NCBI RefSeq assembly: GCF_024609765.1
Contig: NZ_JANFDG010000020.1
Span: forward strand, 1-64,000
Length of the DNA: 64,000 nucleotides
Source: Shinella pollutisoli
Lineage (GTDB): Bacteria > Pseudomonadota > Alphaproteobacteria > Rhizobiales > Rhizobiaceae
Reading direction: 5' to 3'
The notes under the pieces were generated by a model. It was not told the origin of the DNA and made no database searches. It saw only the letters and a list, made by a program, of their open reading frames with translations. Made by a program: the position numbers and the translations under genes. Shown here piece after piece: positions 8,990 to 17,424 of this stretch. The number at the start of each line of letters is the position of its first letter. Positions within the stretch are counted from its first letter, which is position 1.

Positions 8990-10021
8990 TTGGCCAAGCC
9001 GATCAGAACGATGGAGGATTTTTCCGAGTTCGTCGGCCTGTCGCGGCCCACGGTGTCGAAATACTTCAACGACCCGTCCTCGGTGCGCAGGAAGACGCGC
9101 GACGCCATCGAGGAGGCGCTGAGGAAATCCGGCTTCCGGCCGAACATCTTCGCCGTCAACCTCAACCGCCGCCGCTCGAACATCATCGGCATCGTCGTCC
9201 CGGTTTCGACCGATCCGTTCTACATGGCGCTGACGCGGCGCATCGAGCTCATCGCCAACGAGGCGGGCTTCCTCGCCTTCGTGCTCTCCTCCGACGGCCG
9301 GGCGGAGATGGAGGACAAGGCGATCAGGACGTTCAAGTCGCTGAACGTGGCGGGCGCCGTCATCGCCCCGCTCGGCGTGCATTCCCGCCGCACGACGCTG
9401 GACGAGCTCGGCGACGCCATCCCCCTCGTCTATGTCGACTCGCCGCTCGACGAGTCCTCCGCCTTCGTCGGCACCGACAACCGCCAGAGCTTCGGCCTCA
9501 TCGTCGACTATCTCTGCCGTTCGGGCGAGCCGCCCTGCTATTTCGGCATGCCGCAGGTCAACACCAACGCCGCCACCCGCCGCGCCGCCTATGGCGAGGC
9601 GATGGAGCGCCTCGATGCCGAGCCGCGGATCGTGCCGGTCCCGGATGCGGCGACCTGGGACTTCGAGCGCTTCGCCTTCGAGGAGGCGAGCCGCCTGTTC
9701 GAGAAGCCGGACAGGCTGCCGAGCCGCACGATCCTCTGCGCCAACGACCGCCTCGCCTTCGGCGTCATCGCCGCCGCCTGGCAGCGGGGCCTGAAGGTCG
9801 GGCACGGCGCGGATTGCGACCTGCGCGTCGCCGGCCACGACGACCATCCGCTTTCGGAATTCGCCTGCCCGCCGATCACAACCGTCGCGCAGGACTACAA
9901 CGAGATCGGCCGGCTGGCGATCGAGCTCCTGCTGCGCAAGCTGAGCGAGACCGGCGAGCCGGCCGCCGGCAGGGACCGGATCCTGCTCAAGTCCGAGCTC
10001 AGGCTGCGCCGCTCGGCCTGA
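8990..10021 (+). CDS. LacI-family transcriptional regulator
   Basis: Predicted 343-residue repressor. The helix-turn-helix is FSEFVGLSRPTVSKYFND (about 10-27) with the following hinge helix GFRPNIFAVNLNRRRSNIIGIVVP. The rest is a periplasmic-binding-protein-like core with STDPFYMALTRRIE and a late AGHDDHPLSEFACPPITTV. The start is probably TTG at 8990, with GGAGA 8 bases upstream; an internal ATG at 9011 would remove 7 residues without harming the HTH. It is divergent from the kinase/GatZ-like pair and most likely controls it. Confidence 0.9.
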   Translation: MAKPIRTMEDFSEFVGLSRPTVSKYFNDPSSVRRKTRDAIEEALRKSGFRPNIFAVNLNRRRSNIIGIVVPVSTDPFYMALTRRIELIANEAGFLAFVLSSDGRAEMEDKAIRTFKSLNVAGAVIAPLGVHSRRTTLDELGDAIPLVYVDSPLDESSAFVGTDNRQSFGLIVDYLCRSGEPPCYFGMPQVNTNAATRRAAYGEAMERLDAEPRIVPVPDAATWDFERFAFEEASRLFEKPDRLPSRTILCANDRLAFGVIAAAWQRGLKVGHGADCDLRVAGHDDHPLSEFACPPITTVAQDYNEIGRLAIELLLRKLSETGEPAAGRDRILLKSELRLRRSA

Positions 10022-10036
10022 CGGCCCGCCGCACCG

Positions 10037-11227
10037 CTATGCCAACTGCAGGGCGCGCAGCGCGCGTCCGGCCCAGTCCAGCCGGGCGGCCGGCACCAGC
10101 CCGTAATTGTAGAAGTTGAAGCCGTCGGCCCCGGCCTGCCGCGCGGCGCGGAGCAGACGCTCCAGATGTTCCGCCGAGACGGCTTCCGTATGGAAGAGCC
10201 GGAAACCGGCGACGAGGTCCTTGCCGCCGCCGATCCGGCGCCGCACGTCGGCGACATGGCGCGCGACGTCCTCCTCGCCCTCGTCGTAGACGCAGAGGAG
10301 GATGCCGTCGGTCGCCTCCGCGGCGGCGGAAACGTCGATTCCCTCCCGCCAGGCTTCCGGCGCGGTGATCGCGATCACGCGGGTCTGCGGATGCGCGGCG
10401 TCGCGGATCCGCCGGAGAAGCGCCGTCACCGGCGTCTCGCGCCAGGCGCAATGGGCGACGATCTCGGGATGCGCCGCAAAGGCCGCAGGACCGCGCGCGG
10501 GAAAATCCGCAAAGGTCTCCACCGGCACGGCGCGCTCGCAGGAGGCGCAGACAAGGCGGCGCACGGTCTCGCGCGCCGCCAAGGCATCGACGCCGTCCGC
10601 CGCCGCGGCCGCCAGGCAATGGTCGCAGAAGCAGAGCGACAGCAGGAACTCGTCCGACCCGGTGAGACCGAGCCCGTCCTTCTCATGGTGATAGCCGTGG
10701 GAGAAACCCATGAAGCCGGGCGTCTCCAGCTCCACCCGGTCCGGGCGATACGCATGCGTCATGTCGGCGACGAGGGTGACGGCATAGTCCTGCACCGCCG
10801 GGCTCGACGGGCAGAGGCTGAAGATGTTCGCGTCGCCGAAGGCCGTGCGCGTGACGTGTCCGGGGTGGAGGAGGCCGAGGCGCGTGTTGTGCAGGCAGAC
10901 CGTCCAGCAAGACACGGCGAGCCCGCCCTCCTCGCGCCGGTCGCAGAGCCGGCGCAGCATGTCGCCCTGCTCCTCCACCTGGTCGGCGACGAGCGGCCGG
11001 ATCGTCTTTCCGGCCCAGCGCGCCTCCGTCGGCCGGAAATAGACCGTGCCGTCCTGGGGGAAGTAGCTCTTGCGGACGGGGCTGCGCGGCTGCAGGAACT
11101 TGCCGGCATGATAGGACGCGACGATGCTGACCGTGTTCATGCCGGCCCGGTGGCGAAGCTCGTCCGAGACCGCGTCGAGGCCGATATCGGCGATATCCCA
11201 GGGATAGGTCCACATCGAAAGCTGCAT
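10037..11227 (-). CDS. Unrecognised barrel-like protein with two Cys clusters
   Basis: Predicted 396-residue cytoplasmic protein; I do not recognise a named family. The pattern of hydrophobic strands with acidic ends and the order MWTYPWD, VSIVASYHAGKF, VSCWTVCLHN, RVELETPGFMG, VIAITAPEAWREG and GFNFYNYG suggest a TIM barrel like glycoside-hydrolase-type hypothetical proteins. Two possible metal-binding groups are seen: C-x-C-x2-C at 199-204 (CFCDHC) and C-x2-C at 227-230. The start ATG has GGAGA upstream. It is the last gene of the RidA/MlrC/FAD-oxidoreductase operon, 13 bases after the oxidoreductase. Function unknown. Confidence 0.7.
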   Translation of the reverse strand: MQLSMWTYPWDIADIGLDAVSDELRHRAGMNTVSIVASYHAGKFLQPRSPVRKSYFPQDGTVYFRPTEARWAGKTIRPLVADQVEEQGDMLRRLCDRREEGGLAVSCWTVCLHNTRLGLLHPGHVTRTAFGDANIFSLCPSSPAVQDYAVTLVADMTHAYRPDRVELETPGFMGFSHGYHHEKDGLGLTGSDEFLLSLCFCDHCLAAAAADGVDALAARETVRRLVCASCERAVPVETFADFPARGPAAFAAHPEIVAHCAWRETPVTALLRRIRDAAHPQTRVIAITAPEAWREGIDVSAAAEATDGILLCVYDEGEEDVARHVADVRRRIGGGKDLVAGFRLFHTEAVSAEHLERLLRAARQAGADGFNFYNYGLVPAARLDWAGRALRALQLA

Positions 11228-11240
11228 CGGCTTGTCTCCA

Positions 11241-12512
11241 TCAGGCGCGCCGCCGCGAGAAGCGTGACGGCGAAAAGGGTCGAATGTCGAGCGCGGGATG
11301 CTCCCCGGCCGCGAGGGCCGCGACGATGCCGGCGCTGCCGGCGGCCATCGTCCAGCCGAGCGTGCCGTGGCCGGTGTTGAGAAGGAGGTTGCGGATGCCG
11401 GGCACGGGGCCGATCACCGGCGGCCCGTCCGGCGTGGAGGGCCTGAGGCCGCTCCAGCGGTCGGCCGTCGCGATCGCCTCCTCCGGAATGGCGGGGAAGA
11501 GGTCGCGCACGACATGCTCCAGCGTCGCGAACCGGCGGGCGGGCCGGGAGAGGTCGTAGCCGGCCAGCTCCGCCGTCCCGCCGACGCGGATCTTCGCGCC
11601 GAGATTGGTGACGCCGACCTTGTGGTGGTCGTCGGAGATCGTGCTCACCGGACCTTCGGCACCCGCATCGCGATGGATGGTCAGGGAATAGCCCTTGAGC
11701 GGATGGACCGGCAGGTCGAGCCCCAGCGGCCGCACGAGCGCCGGCGTTCGGACGCCCGCGGCGAGCACGACGAGATCGGCCTCGATCGTCTCGCCGTCTG
11801 AAAGGCGGACGGCGCGGGCCGCACCGGACTCGACGACAAGGCTTGCGACGTCCGTCCCGGTCAGCACCTGCGCACCCGCATCCGCGGCGAGCCGCACGAG
11901 CGCGCCTGTGGCCTCGTGGCAATCGCCGGTGTCGTCCGCCGTCAGCAGCACGCCGGAATGGAAATCGGCGTCGCGGCGGAGGTTGGGCTCGCGTGCGAGA
12001 ACGTCGGCGCGCGTCAGCCGCGCGTAGGGCAGGCCCATGTCGTCGAGGATGCGCAGGTCGGCCTCGTAGGCGGCCGCCATGGCGGAGCTGCGCAGGAGCA
12101 CCAGCGTGCCGCTGCCGCCGCGGGCGAAATCGAGGCCGTGCCGGTCGCGCAGCCGCTGCATCTCCGCCCTGCTCTCCATCGACAGGGTGACCATGGCCCG
12201 CTTCGAGGCGATGAAGGCCTCCGGCGTCGCCGCCCGCAGCATCCGCCACAGCCAGCCCGCCGTCGCCAGGTCGAGGCGGCTGATGCGCAGCGGCGGATGG
12301 CGCATGAACATCCATTTCAGCGCCTTCGCCGCGAGCCCCGGCACCGCCCAGGGCGCCGCCATCGTCGGGGAGAGCTGGCCGGCATTGGCGAAGCTCGTCT
12401 CCATGCCGACCGCGCCGTTGCGCTCGACGAGCGTCACGGAAAGGCCGGCCTCGGCGAGGCGGAAGGCCGTCGCCGCGCCCACGATCCCGCCGCCGACGAC
12501 GACCGCGCGCAT
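11241..12512 (-). CDS. FAD-dependent oxidoreductase, D-amino acid dehydrogenase (DadA)-like
   Basis: Predicted 423-residue flavoprotein. The ADP-binding Rossmann motif VVGGGIVGAATAFRLAEAG is at the very N-terminus, followed by the glutamate that binds ribose (LVERN). ETSFANAGQLSPTMAAPWAVPG is characteristic of DadA-type enzymes. The C-terminal FAD site reads GLRPSTPDGPPVIGP and NTGHGTLGWTMA. The family oxidises D-amino acids to 2-iminoacids at the inner membrane. The co-operonic RidA would hydrolyse the imine product. It lies 4 bases from the M81 gene upstream. The exact substrate is unknown. Confidence 0.88.
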   Translation of the reverse strand: MRAVVVGGGIVGAATAFRLAEAGLSVTLVERNGAVGMETSFANAGQLSPTMAAPWAVPGLAAKALKWMFMRHPPLRISRLDLATAGWLWRMLRAATPEAFIASKRAMVTLSMESRAEMQRLRDRHGLDFARGGSGTLVLLRSSAMAAAYEADLRILDDMGLPYARLTRADVLAREPNLRRDADFHSGVLLTADDTGDCHEATGALVRLAADAGAQVLTGTDVASLVVESGAARAVRLSDGETIEADLVVLAAGVRTPALVRPLGLDLPVHPLKGYSLTIHRDAGAEGPVSTISDDHHKVGVTNLGAKIRVGGTAELAGYDLSRPARRFATLEHVVRDLFPAIPEEAIATADRWSGLRPSTPDGPPVIGPVPGIRNLLLNTGHGTLGWTMAAGSAGIVAALAAGEHPALDIRPFSPSRFSRRRA

Positions 12513-12516
12513 CGCC

Positions 12517-14001
12517 TCAGACCGTGCCGGTGCCGAGCGGATCGGCGACGCGCGGCCAGATCGCGCGCGTCATCTTCCGGTACGGCGTCTTCGCCGGATC
12601 GATCGGATAGGAGGACGGCGCCTCGACATGGATGATCCGCGAGGAGACCGGCTCGAAGCCGGCGTAGAAATGGTTGGTCGACTTCACCAGCAGGATGTCC
12701 TTCGACGGGAAATCCACCCCGAGATTGGAGAAGATCGTCGGCTCGTAGGTCTGCGTGCGGCTGGAGATGAGGACGATGTCGGCGCGGGTGCCGACGATGC
12801 GGATCACCGCCGCCCGGCCGAGCGTGACGCGGCTTGCCCGAAACGTCTGCCAGCCCTCCCCGGCGAGCGTCACCACCTCGACGAAGGCGTCGATCGGCGG
12901 GCCGGCATCCGGGCTCGCCTTGCCGCCGAAGCGCATCATCAGTTGCGCGCCCTCGCCCGCCGCGTGGCAGAAGGATACGGCGACCGGGTCCCAGATGGTC
13001 GCGACCGCGATATTGTCGATGCCGCGCGCCAGGAGCGCGGCGAGCACATGGGTGCCGTCGCCGGCCACGCCGCCGCCCGGATTGTCCCAGGTGTCGGCGA
13101 TCGTTACCGGCTTGTCGGGCCTCGCGGCCCGGGTCGCGAGCGCCTCGTCTATGCCGGCCTCGAAGGGCAGGATCGGCATGGCGGTTCGGCCGCGCAGGCC
13201 GTAGAGCTCGAGGCCGATCTCGCGCGCGAGCCGCTCGCCTTTCGCCTTGTCGCCGTCGGTGACGACGAGGATCCGCGTGCCCATCTCCGGCACGTCGCCG
13301 GCCATGAAGCCGTGGATGACGGAGATGGAGAGCACGCCGTCCCGCCCCTCCATTGCCTTGAGGCGATCGACGAAGGAGCGCATCGGCTCCTGGCTCGTCG
13401 GGAAGATCGCGATCATCGCGCAGTCGAAGACCGAGAGCACCGGCGAAATCTCGCCGCGCATCGCCCGCAGGCTGAGCTCGACCACGTGCTCGCCGCGCTC
13501 GTAGAAATCCGTGTGCGGGAATTCGAGGAAGGCCGCGGTGAAATCGAGCTGCGCCAGCCGCTTCGCCGTCAGGTGGCTGTGCGGGTCGAACTCGCAGGAG
13601 AGGAAGACGTCCGGGCCGACGATGGCGCGGATGCGCTCCAGGAGGTCCCCCTCGCAATCGTCGTAGCCCTGCGCGACCATGGCGCCGTGCAGGCCAAGGA
13701 TCACGCCGTCGACCGGCAGCGCGGCGCGGAGCTGGTCGAGGATCTCGTCGCGCAGGCCCTCGTAGGCCTCGCGCTTGACGAGGCCGGCGGGCTCCGCCCA
13801 GGAGGACGAGCCCTCGATCACCTCGAAGCCCTCCCGCCGGCCGCGCTCGCGCAGGATGACGACGGGCGAGGAGCAGAGGGTGGGCGTCGGCGGATGCGCG
13901 CCCGGCCCGGCATAGAACGCCGCCTCGAAGGAGGCCCGGTCCGTCGGCACCGGCGAGAAGGTGTTGGTCTCGGTGGCGAGCGAGGCGGTGAAGATGCGCA
14001 T
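12517..14001 (-). CDS. M81 family metallopeptidase (MlrC-like)
   Basis: Predicted 494-residue zinc enzyme of the microcystinase C family. The start MRIFTASLATETNTFSP is diagnostic. Probable zinc ligands lie in LGLHGAM (His105) and CEFDPHSHLT (Asp139, His141/His143). The C-terminal MlrC domain has DTWDNPGGGVAGDGTHVL. Characterised MlrC cleaves the linear tetrapeptide left from microcystin, but most relatives have unknown substrates. Here it sits with a D-amino acid dehydrogenase-like enzyme, RidA and a PLP enzyme of the D-threonine aldolase family. That context suggests amide or peptide-like compounds containing D-amino acids (inference). There is no signal peptide. Confidence 0.88.
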   Translation of the reverse strand: MRIFTASLATETNTFSPVPTDRASFEAAFYAGPGAHPPTPTLCSSPVVILRERGRREGFEVIEGSSSWAEPAGLVKREAYEGLRDEILDQLRAALPVDGVILGLHGAMVAQGYDDCEGDLLERIRAIVGPDVFLSCEFDPHSHLTAKRLAQLDFTAAFLEFPHTDFYERGEHVVELSLRAMRGEISPVLSVFDCAMIAIFPTSQEPMRSFVDRLKAMEGRDGVLSISVIHGFMAGDVPEMGTRILVVTDGDKAKGERLAREIGLELYGLRGRTAMPILPFEAGIDEALATRAARPDKPVTIADTWDNPGGGVAGDGTHVLAALLARGIDNIAVATIWDPVAVSFCHAAGEGAQLMMRFGGKASPDAGPPIDAFVEVVTLAGEGWQTFRASRVTLGRAAVIRIVGTRADIVLISSRTQTYEPTIFSNLGVDFPSKDILLVKSTNHFYAGFEPVSSRIIHVEAPSSYPIDPAKTPYRKMTRAIWPRVADPLGTGTV

Positions 14002-14009
14002 GGCGGGTC

Positions 14010-14124
14010 CCGTTGGAGCAATTCCAGCAAAAGTGTGTAGCGGTTTTGCGTCCGGAATTGCGTAGAAACAAAGAGCTAGAGCGGTTTTGCGATTCGGAGA
14101 AAAGCGGAAACGCTCTAGCTCTTC
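14010..14124. repeat. Rhizobial two-part palindromic repeat
   Basis: The gap between RidA and the M81 gene is filled by two related units, each with AGCGGTTTTGCG. The right unit forms a perfect 13-bp stem (AAGAGCTAGAGCG at 14071-14083 with its complement at 14111-14123). The pattern matches an intergenic repeat seen widely in Rhizobiaceae genomes. The stem's right arm overlaps the last codons of the RidA gene, so it may act as a processing or attenuation signal (inference). Confidence 0.65.
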
Positions 14125-14483
14125 GGCCGGTAGGCGACGGCCTCGATCTCCACCTTGATATCGGCCATCAGGCGGCCCTCGGCCGTGGTGCGGGCCGGCG
14201 GGTTCCGCGGGAAATAGCTGCCGTAGACCTTGTTGAAGGCCGGGAAGTCGCGGGCGTCGTCGATCCAGACGGTCGTCTTGACGACATCGGCGAGCTCCGC
14301 GCCGGCAAGCGCCAGCACCGCCCTGATATTGTCCAGCACCTGCCGGGTCTGCCGCTCGATCGTGCCGCCGACCAGCTCGCCGTCCGCCCCGACCGGCACC
14401 TGGCCGGAGACGAAGATGAAGTCGCCGGCACGGACCGCCGGCGTCAGCGGCACGTGGGATGTTCCGTAATGTTCCTTCGTCAT
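14115..14483 (-). CDS. RidA family reactive imine deaminase
   Basis: Predicted 122-residue YjgF/YER057c/UK114 protein, the usual length. It shows AGDFIFVSGQVPVG, VLDNIRAVLALAG, a late PPARTTAEG with the conserved Arg (Arg98) that binds the carboxylate, and VEIEAVAY with Glu113 near the active site. RidA hydrolyses 2-iminoacids and enamines released by PLP dehydratases or amino acid oxidases. It heads the operon containing a DadA-like dehydrogenase, fitting that role. A hairpin overlaps its 3' end. Confidence 0.92.
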   Translation of the reverse strand: MTKEHYGTSHVPLTPAVRAGDFIFVSGQVPVGADGELVGGTIERQTRQVLDNIRAVLALAGAELADVVKTTVWIDDARDFPAFNKVYGSYFPRNPPARTTAEGRLMADIKVEIEAVAYRPKS

Positions 14484-14503
14484 GAGCGCTTCCTCGGCAC
14501 GAA

Positions 14504-14518
14504 TGTAATATATCTACA
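14504..14518. promoter_or_regulatory. Possible operator in the divergent promoter region
   Basis: TGTAATATATCTACA is a TGTA-N7-TACA inverted repeat within the AT-rich 136-bp gap between RidA (leftward) and the SDR (rightward). A direct repeat GATCAAG occurs nearby at 14539 and 14575. The RpiR-type regulator encoded downstream could bind either; the assignment is inference. Confidence 0.35.
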
Positions 14519-14619
14519 TAATCTGCAAATCAGAAATCGATCAAGCATAAAAATGTTGCTTTATTACAAAACATGATCAAGATAGGCCCCGCCCAAGCAG
14601 CCTTCGGAGGAGCCTCACC

Positions 14620-15390
14620 GTGATCGATCTTACCGGCAAGACCGTCGTCATCACCGGCGCCTGCGGCGGGATCGGCAGCGCGCTCGTCAAGGCCTTCGCG
14701 CGGGCGGGCGCGGCGGTCGTCGCCTGCGACCGCTCGGCCGAGGACCTGTCGCGGCTCGCCGTCGCCGGCACCGCCTGCTTCGACGTGCTCGACGCGCCGG
14801 CCGCGCGGCGGGCCGCGGCCGAGATCGCCGAGCGCCACGGCGTTCCCGACATCCTCGTCAGCAATGCCGGCTATTCGCGCGGCGAGGTCTTCGAGCTGGT
14901 GACCGACGCGCTCTGGCACGACGAGGTCGCCATCAACCTCAACGGCACGCGGGACTTCGCCGATCCCGTGATGCGGCAGATGATCGAAGCCGGGCGCGGG
15001 CACCTCCTCTTCATCTCGTCGGTCAACGGTCTCTCCCATTTCGGCAATCCGGCCTATGCGGCCGCGAAGGCCGGCGTCATCTCCTACATGAAGGCGATCG
15101 CGGTGGAGATGGGCCGCCACGGCCTGCGCGCCAACGCCATCTGCCCCGGCTCGGTGCGCACGCCCGCCTGGGACCACCGCCTGGAAAAGGACCCGCAGCT
15201 GATCGAGCGGACCGCCGCCTTCTATCCGCTGCGCCGGCTGGTGACGCCCGAGGAGGTGGCCAACGCGGCCCTCTTCCTCTCCTCCGACATGGCGAGCGGC
15301 ATCACCGGCGTGGCGCTGCCGGTTGACGCCGGGCTCACGGCCGGCAATGTCAGCTTCATCGACGAGATCGTCCGGCCCTCGACGACCTGA
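14620..15390 (+). CDS. Short-chain dehydrogenase/reductase
   Basis: Predicted 256-residue classical SDR. The cofactor loop is TGACGGIGSAL (about 11-21). The NNAG-equivalent reads VSNAGYSRG, with the usual Asn replaced by Ser. The catalytic Ser is in FISSVNGLSH and the Tyr/Lys pair in YAAAKAG. The start is GTG at 14620, with GGAGGA 8 bases upstream. It is the first gene of the rightward arm and probably oxidises a hydroxyl group of the pathway substrate. Substrate is not predictable. Confidence 0.88.
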   Translation: MIDLTGKTVVITGACGGIGSALVKAFARAGAAVVACDRSAEDLSRLAVAGTACFDVLDAPAARRAAAEIAERHGVPDILVSNAGYSRGEVFELVTDALWHDEVAINLNGTRDFADPVMRQMIEAGRGHLLFISSVNGLSHFGNPAYAAAKAGVISYMKAIAVEMGRHGLRANAICPGSVRTPAWDHRLEKDPQLIERTAAFYPLRRLVTPEEVANAALFLSSDMASGITGVALPVDAGLTAGNVSFIDEIVRPSTT

Positions 15391-15418
15391 CCGGACGGCG
15401 GTTGCCGAGGAAAGCCCC

Positions 15419-16300
15419 ATGAGCGTGACGCCGGACATCATCATGCAGCTCCGCGGCCTGGCAAAGACCGGAAGCAAGGTCGAGCGCCGGCTTGCGGCGC
15501 TGGTGCTGTCCGACGTCGACTTCGCCTCCCGGGCCTCCATCGCGACGCTAGCGGAACGAGCGGAGACGAGCCAGCCGAGCGTGACGCGCCTTTGCCGGGA
15601 GCTCGGCTGCGAGGGCATCCGCGAATTCAAGCTGAAGCTCGCCCAGGCGCTCGCCGTCGGCGAGCTCTACCTGACGCCGCCCCCCGCCGACGCCGCCTCC
15701 CGCGAGGAACGGATCGTCGCCGACGTCTGCGACACCGCCGTGGAGACGATCCTCGCCGTCCGGCAGACGGTCGCGATGGAGCCGGTCATGCGCGCGGCGG
15801 AGCGCATCGCCAAAGCCCGCCAGGTCTATATCTACGGCTCCGGCGGCATCTCCTCGCTCGGCGCCGTCGAATTGCAGAACCGTCTGTTCCGCTTCTCCAT
15901 TCCCGCCATCGCCCATGTCGACGGCCAGATGCAGCAGATGACGGCGGCCGTCGCCGACCCGGAGACCGTCGTCGTCGTCATGTCGTCGTCCGGCGCAGCC
16001 CCTGCCGCCCTCGATGCCGCGGAGATCGCCCGGCACTACGGCGCGACGGTGATCGCCGTCGCCCCGCCGGGCTCGCCGCTTTCCGCGGCCGCCACCATCG
16101 CCGTCGCCTTCGAGGCAGCGGAAAGCCGCTCCATCAACAAGCCGAGCGCCAGCCGCTACGCCCTCCTCGTCCTCATCGACCTCCTCGCCATGGCGACCGC
16201 CGAGATCCTCGGCGAGGAGGCGGTCGAGCGGATGCGCCGCGTCCGGCTCGCGCTGAGCCCGCTCAAGCGCGGCAGCCGTTCCTGGCCGCTGGGCGACTGA
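15419..16300 (+). CDS. RpiR/MurR-family transcriptional regulator
   Basis: Predicted 293-residue regulator. The N-terminal HTH_6 domain shows the family layout: VERRLAALVLSD, then SIATLAERAETSQPSVTRLCRELGCEGIREFKLKLA. The C-terminal SIS domain (about 125-260) binds phosphosugars or related ligands, with YIYGSGGISS and VVVMSSSGAAPAALDA. The start at ATG 15419 follows an AGGAAAGCC stretch; an upstream extension lies over the SDR in another frame. It sits inside the operon it likely regulates together with the divergent RidA operon. Confidence 0.9.
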   Translation: MSVTPDIIMQLRGLAKTGSKVERRLAALVLSDVDFASRASIATLAERAETSQPSVTRLCRELGCEGIREFKLKLAQALAVGELYLTPPPADAASREERIVADVCDTAVETILAVRQTVAMEPVMRAAERIAKARQVYIYGSGGISSLGAVELQNRLFRFSIPAIAHVDGQMQQMTAAVADPETVVVVMSSSGAAPAALDAAEIARHYGATVIAVAPPGSPLSAAATIAVAFEAAESRSINKPSASRYALLVLIDLLAMATAEILGEEAVERMRRVRLALSPLKRGSRSWPLGD

Positions 16301-16330
16301 CAATTCCATATCGAGAACGGGGATTTTCAC

Positions 16331-17395
16331 ATGAGCACGATCGACACGCTGTCAACGCCCGCCGTCCTGATCGACCTGGACAGGGTGGAAGCCAACCTCA
16401 AACGGGCGCAGGACTACGCCGATGCCCACGGCCTGCCGCTGCGCCCGCACATCAAGACCCACAAGCTGCCGCGCTTCGCAAGGCGGCAGATCGAGCTCGG
16501 CGCCGCCGGCATCGCATGCCAGAAGCTCGGCGAGGCCGAGGTCATGGCCGATGCGGGGCTCGACGACATCCTCATCCCCTACAACATCCTCGGCGAGGAG
16601 AAGCTCGGGCGGATGAAGGCGCTCGCCCGGCGCATCCGCCTGCGCGTCTGCGCCGACAGCCGGACGACGATCGAGGGCTACGCGCGCGCCATGCGGGGCG
16701 AGCCGGCTCCGCTCGGCGTCCTCGTCGAGTGCGACACGGGCATGGGCCGCTGCGGCGTGCAGACGCCGGAGGAGGCGCTGGCACTCGCCCGGGCGATCGA
16801 CGCCGCCCCGGACCTGTCCTTCGACGGCCTGATGACCTATCCTCCCGCCGGCCGGATCGACGAGGCGGCGGAATGGCTCGGCAAGGCCGTCGAGCTGCTT
16901 GCGGCCGCCGGCCTGCCGGCGAGGATCGTTTCCAGCGGCGGCACGCCGGATCTCTGGTCCGCCCACAAGGTATCGGTCGCCACCGAGCACCGGCCCGGCA
17001 CCTACATCTATCTCGACCTTTCGCAGGTGAAGGCCGGCGTCGGGACGGTCTCCGACTGCGCCCTGACGGTGCTGGCGACGGTCGTGTCGCGGCCCACGCC
17101 GAACCGGGCGATCATCGACGCCGGCTCGAAGACGCTGACGAGCGACACGCTCGGGCTGGAGGGCTTCGGCCTCATCCTCGAGGCGCCGGACGCGCGCATC
17201 GTCTCGCTCAGTGAGGAGCACGGCACCGTCCTTCTTCCCGACGGGCAGGCGGATCGCCTCAAGGTCGGCGACCGGGTGCGCATCGTCCCGAACCACGCCT
17301 GCCCCGTCTCCAACCTGTTCGACACCGTCTACCTCGTCTCGGGCACGACCGTCGTCGCCGAAGAGCCCGTCGCCGCTCGCGGCAAGGTCACCTGA
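16331..17395 (+). CDS. D-threonine aldolase / D-serine dehydratase-like PLP enzyme
   Basis: Predicted 354-residue fold-type III PLP protein (alanine racemase N-terminal domain family, DSD1/DTA group). The start TPAVLIDLDRVEANL and LRPHIKTHK with the probable PLP lysine at 42 are diagnostic. ECDTGMGRCG and FDGLMTYP line the barrel. A beta domain with the metal site expected for this group follows (GFGLILEAP, then EEHGTVLL and IVPNHACPVSNLFD, the latter carrying the conserved His and Cys). Family members split or dehydrate D-beta-hydroxy amino acids. The start has weak RBS context (GGGGATTTTCAC). Confidence 0.88.
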   Translation: MSTIDTLSTPAVLIDLDRVEANLKRAQDYADAHGLPLRPHIKTHKLPRFARRQIELGAAGIACQKLGEAEVMADAGLDDILIPYNILGEEKLGRMKALARRIRLRVCADSRTTIEGYARAMRGEPAPLGVLVECDTGMGRCGVQTPEEALALARAIDAAPDLSFDGLMTYPPAGRIDEAAEWLGKAVELLAAAGLPARIVSSGGTPDLWSAHKVSVATEHRPGTYIYLDLSQVKAGVGTVSDCALTVLATVVSRPTPNRAIIDAGSKTLTSDTLGLEGFGLILEAPDARIVSLSEEHGTVLLPDGQADRLKVGDRVRIVPNHACPVSNLFDTVYLVSGTTVVAEEPVAARGKVT

Positions 17396-17424
17396 TCGTT
17401 CCCTCCGGATTCTGGATTTCCCCA

